Positions 57,400-64,000 of a DNA stretch of 64,000 bases are shown in pieces. Numbering within the stretch: position 1 is the stretch's first letter; every line of letters starts with the position of its first letter. The stretch comes from Symbiodinium natans (Eukaryota > Sar > Dinophyceae > Suessiales > Symbiodiniaceae), in NCBI GenBank assembly GCA_905221605.1, contig CAJNDS010002057.1, positions 134,087 through 198,086 of the forward strand, written 5' to 3'. Both the position numbers and the translations under genes were made by a program. The notes beneath the pieces were generated by a model that saw only the letters and a program-made list of their open reading frames with translations, had not been told where the DNA came from and made no database searches.

Positions 57400-58640
57400 T
57401 GCAAGATGTTTGGCTTTTTGTGTAGTTGGTGATAAGTCTGGGAAGAAATTGCAGAGCGGGGCGGCATGCTATCACGCCAGGATTTTGGGCTGAAATGTCT
57501 TCTCACAATGCAATAAACTCCTCGGCTCTCCCCACGCGTTTTGTCTCACAGTCTTGCTTGAGGCTCTTTCCGGTACAGGATCCTTCGGATCGAATGAGTC
57601 AGCAAGGACTTTCATGCCCTGAAGCCTCCGTCCCCCTGTGTTTTACCCGTGCTTTTTGCAAGGGTGATGGGTACTTCACTATAGGCATAGCCTTGGGTTC
57701 GGCAACGTTCAGATAAACCTGAAGCCCTGCAAAAACTGCTGGGAAGGCTCCAAGGCATAAAGCAAGCCCAGCGGTAATTTCAGCTGAGGGCACAGACGCG
57801 CCCATTCCCTGTGCCCAGGATTGCCCAGGGGCATCGGGTGCTAAGAGCCGTGTCCATGAAGCCTTTGGCTTCAATCGCGCCCACAGCTATGTGACATGTG
57901 ACGAAACCCTCCCCAAAGTAGCCAATATGGGCCTCTGCAGCCTTAGAAAACAGAGGTGTGGGGGGGATCTGCGCGCCGTGCAGAGCTGTAGGCCGCTAGG
58001 ATCTTTCAGCTCTTTCGCAGTCCTACAGCTCCGCACTGGAGCGAAGAGAACACAGCTGTGGTCAGCTCAGTCTTTCCTCATCAGAGAAGATTTCAAAGCC
58101 TTCCCCCCCAAAACCTAAGATTCCTCTGCTGCACTTTGGAGGAGAAGATCAAAGACGAATACGGCACAGCAAGGCTCAGCACTATCTCAGCACTTCTCAA
58201 CTGCTTCTGCTTCTGCTTGGACATGGCTACGGCTACGTGCTCAACCTTGCAAACCGGGCAGAAGGGTCAGCCCCAATCTCACTTTGGGATCAATCCTGCA
58301 GGGCGTAGAGACGAAAAGGCTCCGATGCGGTCACGCTGCTCGCTCTCGCCTATAACACTTTATGAATCGGATTCCTAAGGGAGGTTGAAGGGTTCCCCTG
58401 CGAGTCGGAATACTCTTGGCATCTGCAATCATGACAATCACGAAGTTAAACCAAGCACGACGCACCTGCCTGTGTCCTCATCGCCTGGGTTAAGAGCGGC
58501 TAAGACTAAGAAGCACAGCCGGAGACGAAACATGACCGAGCAAACGCTTTACAAGGTGCGGAGCTACACTACGCCAGCTGTGCTTTGCCCAAGAAGACTT
58601 TCATACCTTAATTGTAAGGTGCCTAAGATTATATAAGGGA
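57400..58640. other. Plus-strand coding hints, unresolved
   Basis: A plus frame at 58058-58378 contains LEEKIKDEYGTARLSTISAL. A minus frame at 57599-57874 is also protein-like. Neither has clear borders. Confidence 0.3.
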
Positions 58641-58710
58641 GTGCAGCGATGGACTCGGGCGGGGCACGCAGACATCACACAAATCCCTGCTGACCTGACA
58701 TTATGAGCAA

Positions 58711-59025
58711 GTGACAAAGGCTGTCGAAAATGCCTTCTGGGGCGCTCCATTTGCTTTGCCGGCAGGGGGAGGGTGGGCAGGTAAAAGACATGCTCGCATG
58801 CCTACAGAAACTCAACTCAATACATTCTGCAAGCCAGTGGCGCGCTCTGCAAGGAACCCAAAGAGGCTTGGCGTGGCAATTGTTTCCTTTGGCAACCCAG
58901 AATTGAAGTCTGTACTGAAGCTCAACAAGCGACGACCGCACTCGCTGTGTGGCCAAAGTCACGTATACCTGGCCGAGTACGACGTCGCGCTGGCAGCACT
59001 GCTGGTCCTGGACAGGGTGCTCTGA
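58711..59025 (+). CDS. Uncharacterised open frame (plus strand)
   Basis: A 104-codon plus frame includes LGVAIVSFGNPELKSVLKLN and HVYLAEYDVALAALLVLDRV. No domain was recognised. It would be the last plus-strand gene before the minus-strand block at 59.5 kb. Confidence 0.3.
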   Translation: MTKAVENAFWGAPFALPAGGGWAGKRHARMPTETQLNTFCKPVARSARNPKRLGVAIVSFGNPELKSVLKLNKRRPHSLCGQSHVYLAEYDVALAALLVLDRVL

Positions 59026-59287
59026 TCGGTGGAGAATGCCAAAGAATGTTTTGCCCGTGCAGTCAGTGCAGCACAGCCAGCAAAGGCCGCACAGGGCAAA
59101 CAGCGGGCAAACCACTTGTTGAAACTGCCGTCCTTCGGGAAGCGGTCCCGGTCCCGGTCCCGCCGGTCCCTGACGCCTCCGAACCCGACTTGCGGCTGCG
59201 CTGCGCGCGCTCTGCGGTGTGTGATGGCGGCCCCTTCACCTGGCAAGAAGCAGGCAACCCCCGCAACATGCGCAAACCTCATATAGC

Positions 59288-59340
59288 TATCTATCTTTAT
59301 CTACTATATCCACTATCTATATATGTATATATACATATAT
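59288..59340. repeat. TATC/TA-rich simple repeat
   Basis: Short ATCT and ATAT units, at the convergence between plus and minus coding sequence. Confidence 0.7.
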
Positions 59341-59529
59341 TCTAAAAACTCAGCCGCCAACGCTCATCGGCGCCTTGGCCGAGCGTGGCGGAGCTGAGCT
59401 GGAACGTCGGGATTCCGGTGTCTGGCCAGCTGCAATGCTGCAATGCGAGTTGAACAGTTGAAGGGAGCTGAAGGAACCGAGGGAATTCGACTGGCCTATA
59501 CTATGAAAAGCTTGTAAAAATGTAATGCG

Positions 59530-60676
59530 ACGTGCATCCCCACAAACATCGGGCGGCATGCCGTGGTGGCACCTCTTGCAAGTCCAGCTCCATTGCCGAC
59601 ACCTGCTCGCCATTTTCTCGGCGCTGCGCGATGCCCTGACTCTCGAAGTAGGGGCGGTTGGACTCGAAAGGGGACCTGGACTCGCAAAGACCGGGCTGTT
59701 CGTGTTCTCACAGTGATTGAAGCCACTCAAACTGATATATCAAGACGTCAACAATAGCAGTGCTTGCTGTGCAATGGCCGAAAAGTCCTTACTACAGAAG
59801 CAACAAGCTGAGATGCTTCATCCACTGCGGAGCACCAATGGAAACGATGCTGAGGTTCCTCAGACGACTGCAAAGTCTTAAGGCAGGCTTCTACAAACTG
59901 CACCTGATCTAAGATATTCGGTGCGGCGGCCAAAACATCTGAGTCCAAGCTGAGGCTCTGGATCTTGCCCTCCTGTCACAGCCACTTCAGACGGTCCAAG
60001 TGCACACTTCGTGTGGGCATGTTTTGCAGCAGAGCGAGTCATAATTCGCCGAAGGTGGGCTCTACAGAACGCTGCACCCGGTCTGCACCCTTTTGCTCCT
60101 CATTCTTGATTTGCTTGAAAACCTGCTTCGGTCTGACGGGCACCTTGCGCCCCGCAACGAAGTTGGACTCATGCTCCTGGCCAGAACTCTTGGGGTGACC
60201 AAGCCCACTGTCTGTTTTTTCTCCATGTTGTTTCCTGGAAGTCTAGCACCACTTGCCACCTGTTCGAGTTGTTGCAACTGAGAGACTGAGAGCCTCAAAC
60301 TCTAAGCCTTCACTATCCGTCAACAGGGACCCAGGAGTAAGAAGCCTGCGTCGACATGGTCCGCAACTTCTCAGCCACCCCCTGCTTTTCGAAAAAGGAT
60401 CCTCGGTTCAGGATTATGTTGCTCATGCTTGAGGATTGGTGGTTTAGATTCTGGATTCATCAACGGGTGGTTGGCAGCAGCCACACGCGGCACTGCATCA
60501 ACAGAGCGTTGACATGATCAGAGGACCGGCCTCAAGGACCCAAGGAGCTGCAAGCTTACACACAGCACACGATGCCAGTTCTGCCGGAGAGAAGTGTAAT
60601 CAAAGCTGCGGTTGCTCTCGAAAGGCTGCTTCATCCATTGCGGGCTCTCGGCGGACACGATGGAGTTGTTCGCAAC
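59530..60676 (-). CDS. Repeat-motif protein of unknown function, several exons
   Basis: Minus-strand exons: 60676-60610 (NNSIVSAESPQWMKQPFESN), about 60401-60345 (SFFEKQGVAEKLRTMST), 60234-60048 (62 codons, VPVRPKQVFKQIKNEEQKGA), 59972 to about 59790 (SDVLAAAPNILDQVQFVEAC) and about 59675-59530 (SPFESNRPYFESQGIAQRR). Donors are GC, GC and GA at the first three junctions, and phases agree. The motif P-F-E-S-N-R-x-F/Y-F-E-x-Q-G-V/I-A occurs twice here and again at 63.8 kb. The family is not recognised. It may be one long gene with internal repeats or tandem paralogues. Confidence 0.5.
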
Positions 60677-60749
60677 CTTCAGGCGACTTCGTCTGTGCTT
60701 AAACGACTAAACAACGGCAAACACTGAACACGGCAAGTAGAACGATTCC

Positions 60750-62940
60750 TGCACGAGATCTGATTTAGTTCCTGCACCACAGAGGCACATGTGAGTTAGG
60801 AGGCATCCACCTTCCCTGTCCCCTCATCCATCACAGTCCCTTTTTTGCTCCTCCTGTCCTGCATGATGACTGTCTGCACACCAGTGACAGGGCAGGGTTG
60901 CTAGCTGACACACATCGAGGACAATCGATCCGCTCACCCTTGCATCGTCCTTGAGCTTGTCCCCTGCCGAAATATGGCCATTGTCATAGCCATTGCGGGC
61001 AGAGTTTGGCATGGAGCGGGCTTTCTCCTCTCAAAGCAGCACAAAACGCAAGGACCCGCTCGCCTCTTCCCCCGGTCACCCCACGTGGTGTTGAGGCTCC
61101 TCAAAAGCTTGGCGATGTTCCAAGCCAGAATCCAAAGGAAAGTCAGGCCTAAGCTGCCAGTGGCGGTTGTTGCAGGAAAAAATGCCGCCACGTCCCAGAC
61201 TCGGCAATCTTGCACAGCAACTTATCAGCACTAGTGATTCACTAATGTGCGGCTGTTCAGCTAAAAAGCCCATGGTCCCTCTCGGATACATTGCTCTGAT
61301 GTTCAAGGATCTACTGTGGCCTCTATGGATGCGTGGACCCTGCCACAGCCGCTGGACCGATGGGCCCTCTAATTTTAAACCTGAAGCACGGATCATCTGT
61401 GCCGCTTTTTAACTTTTCCGTAGCTCTGCTTCGTGGCCTCTATGGACCTGCTATGGACCTCATAGACCTCCTCTTCTGGACACGCAGAAGCGCACACATC
61501 GAACTAGGAGTCCCCGTCGCCGCTTTTTCGCAATCAAAACTTGTCCTGTGCAGAGGCCGGGCCAAGGCAGGGCAGGACAGCGGTTAGCGTTCATGTTATG
61601 AAGTTATGGATGTCTGGTGAACTTCTTGACCTATACAAGCGCGTGTGATGTCTTGTGCCAGGTTGCGACTGCTGGCTGCTGTAGTTAACACGGCCCGTCC
61701 TTGTTCGCGGCAACGCGCAACATGACTCTCATGTGCCATAAGCATGCCTTGATATGTCACAGCTACAGCTGACTCTTGGCATCGCTTGTCTCAAGCGTCG
61801 AGGGATGGATGTTGCCACAGCCTTTGTTGCGGGTGGACTGGTCCCAGATGCGATGGGTGTCGACCCCAGCTGCCCTGCAACAGGACATAACAGGACATCG
61901 TTTCTTTTTCTGCTGTCCAGACTCTACACGTCGCCTCACCCAATCACTACTCATGGCCTTGAACCTTCATTACAAAGCCCATTACGAAATACCTTTTCTG
62001 CCACAATCCTTATTTGCCTGCCTCACCCTCTGACTCTCTCTTCACCTCACGTTTACTTCACTTCTCACGGTCTCCTCTTTCTTTCTGGGCCTCGACAGGT
62101 CATCGGCTGAACGTGCTCGCCGGGGCGTGTCCTTGGCCACCGCCTCTAAAGCCGACTCGACCCGCATCCAGTCAGGCACGTGATCCTCAGAATGATGATG
62201 AAACATGATGCCACATGATGAAACATGATCAAAAACTGCAGCAGGGTATTGAACTTTCTTCAAAAGTCTTGAAGTTTGATCGCCTATAATGCGGTAGATG
62301 AAGTAAAACCTGGTTGGGGCAAATCGGGCAGAGCTGTCGCACCCCACCGACGCCTTTTGGTAAAAGTATAGGCCGGACTAAGACTCTTCCAGCCATGATG
62401 GTGGGACTTGGTGCTTTCAAGTCGCGGAGACCACGAGGTGCTGCATGTTGTTAGCCGACCTACCTCAGTAGCCGCAAGTTGCCGACACGACCCATCGCAG
62501 CAGACAACTCCGGGCAAAGAGCTCAATCAGGGGCCAAGCGGCACTTGGTGCGAGGGACCATGAAGGTGAACCTCTTCGGGATAGAGCTGGGATCCAGAAT
62601 TGGGCGCTCTAAAAACAAACGTTCGGCAGCAAGAGTACTTACATCATTGCTGGACGCAATGGCTAGTCCCCGTCATGTCTCAGCTTGTCACACGAAGCAC
62701 GAGAGGACCGGCCTGTCATTTCCAGCCTTGGCTTCGCAAAAACAAGAAACAACAAAAACACCCCTCCAAAACCTACTAATTACAACACTTAAAGTAGGAA
62801 AGTCACGAAGGCATAAACATCACTGTTAACATCACATCCCCGATACCCCTCAATTACTTCATAAACTGCAAAACCCCTTAGGGCCTCGAAGGCCGCGCCA
62901 GCTCGCCTCAACCCCTCGAGATAAAGGGCTTATGGATGAG
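60750..62940. other. Mostly unassigned, one probable minus exon
   Basis: At about 62190-62042 the minus frame reads WMRVESALEAVAKDTPRRAR and ends in a stop, a plausible exon. The rest shows only overlapping frames without motifs. Confidence 0.3.
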
Positions 62941-62946
62941 TTTCCT

Positions 62947-63014
62947 AACCCTAAACCCTTTTGAACCCGGACTTGCTGACTGCCAGGAAACGAAACCCTA
63001 AACCCTAAACCCTT
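62947..63014 (-). repeat. Telomere-type CCCTAAA clusters
   Basis: One and a half units at 62947-62958, then three units at 62993-63014, reading TTTAGGG on the minus strand. Similar to the motif at 10131. Confidence 0.85.
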
Positions 63015-63428
63015 ACGGTTGCTGGCAAGTGGCTCGCTGCCAGCCTGAGTCCGGAGATTCCTTGTCGACTTTCGTCCACTTCCGTGCGCTGTTCATCCAG
63101 TCCGGACTGGCCCTGCGCAGTCTTGGCGCTACTTGATAAAGAGTCTTCTGGGAAGAAAGGCTCAAAGTAGGATCTCGACCATGGCCCAAGCACAGCCGGA
63201 CTCAAGGTGACATTGACACGCGCAGCAGCTATCTTAGCCACTTCTCTCGCTGCGATCAGACCTACCTGAGGCCACATGAGTGACCCTTCTCGAGGTGAAG
63301 TCTCCAGCTGTTAAGTTCAGCCCAGGGTCTCGGAGCCCATGTTTTGCGGGCTTAGTGGTGCTCCTGCGTCATCTCGCCTCGTATGGTCTTTTGCTGCACA
63401 AGTGGTGCTGACTCTAGCCACTTGAAAC
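63005..63428 (-). CDS. Two exons of an uncharacterised minus-strand gene
   Basis: Exon 63428-63364 (21 codons, FKWLESAPLVQQKTIRGEM) ends at a GA donor. Exon 63265 to about 63005 begins VGLIAAREVAKIAAARV and runs to a stop, with GPWSRSYFEPFFPED. The 98-bp intron joins in phase 0. The second exon's end overlaps the telomere-type repeat, so its tail may be non-coding. It may be part of the same gene as the exons at 63.8 kb. Confidence 0.45.
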
Positions 63429-63730
63429 CTGCAAAGGCATAGACGATGACCCAACACCTGAACTACCTCAACATTACATTGGGCCAAGGTTGACCAAGTC
63501 ACAGGGCAGCTCCAACCTTCTTGCCCTGTGCTCGCGCAGAGCTACCAATGCCGGCAGCCGTTGCGTCTCCTGACAACTGCGAATCTCGCCGTGCGGCAAT
63601 GATGCACGAAGTTGTGCTTAGCACTATTCATGGTGATCACGGCAGCAAGGACACCTACAACAGAAGCACGTCAGGAGAGATTTGCGGAGTGTTGCCAGTC
63701 TTGCTCGGGACACACTCCTGAACCAACAAC

Positions 63731-64000
63731 CGTTGCTGTTGTAAACGTATATCCCCCATTGCCTCCAGCTGGCTTCTTCAGCTTTTGAGCGATACCTTTC
63801 TGCTCAAAGTAGTTGCGGTTGTTTTCGAAGAAGGACTTCATCCAGTCCTTTGAGTGCCGCTACGGGCTCCAAGAAATCAAGAACCAGCAGAGGAGGACAC
63901 AAACGGAAAAAAGGCACGCGCTCTCTTAACCAAACAAGCATCCGGACTCTCCACCGACACGATCGTCTTGTTCTGTATTCGCCCGGTATCCTGAGCCTCA
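63731..64000 (-). CDS. Repeat-motif protein exons at the window edge (partial)
   Basis: An exon ending at 63943 (QNKTIVSVESP) joins, through a 95-bp GA-AG intron, an exon starting at 63847 (DWMKSFFENNRNYFEQKGIA, then KKPAGGNGGYTF). The arrangement copies the exon at 60676-60610, including the VS-ESP-WMK order, but the intron is at a different place. The gene continues past the window end. Confidence 0.5.

Overview
The window looks like nuclear DNA of a dinoflagellate, most likely a Symbiodiniaceae coral symbiont. Base composition is balanced. Genes are cut into many short exons. Introns begin with GC or GA as often as GT and usually end in AG before a G. Short direct repeats straddle several introns. 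Microsatellites are very long, and TTTAGGG-type telomere motifs occur internally. Protein types fit as well: a one-domain voltage-gated channel with EF-hands, a truncated Tpt1/KptA lobe fused to a low-complexity tail, and an NHL/PAN surface protein. I placed exons by reading protein motifs across splice sites by eye and checking that phases and lengths agree. No transcript or database was available.

Layout. About 0-48 kb is mainly a minus-strand block: a TPR-like gene (1.2-1.8 kb), a family of duplicated exon sets (4.5-8.1 kb), a secreted NHL-repeat/PAN protein (10.3-13.8 kb, four exons), a coiled-coil gene (14.4-15.3 kb), weaker coding fragments (16-30 kb), a voltage-gated cation channel (31.4-33.4 kb, two exons), a GH30 glucosylceramidase-like gene spread over at least 15 small exons (about 36.5-44.0 kb), a Tpt1-lobe gene (40.1-41.2 kb) lying entirely inside one GH30 intron, and an unknown gene end at 47.6-48.1 kb. 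A 0.5 kb (GTA)n/(GGAGGAGGAA)n microsatellite at 49.2-49.7 kb lies where the best coding strand switches. From about 50.8 to 58.9 kb the better exons read on the plus strand. From 59.5 kb to the end they return to minus, in one or more genes that share a repeated FE-NR-(Y/F)FE-x-x-G motif.

Most notable: an array of five near-identical 31-bp hairpins with about 46-bp period, interrupted by a different palindrome, inside a GH30 intron; the same-strand nested Tpt1-lobe gene; introner-like introns with direct and inverted terminal repeats; and an NHL propeller whose fifth and sixth repeats are separated by a long PAN-containing insertion. No tRNA, rRNA, CRISPR array or intact transposon was found.
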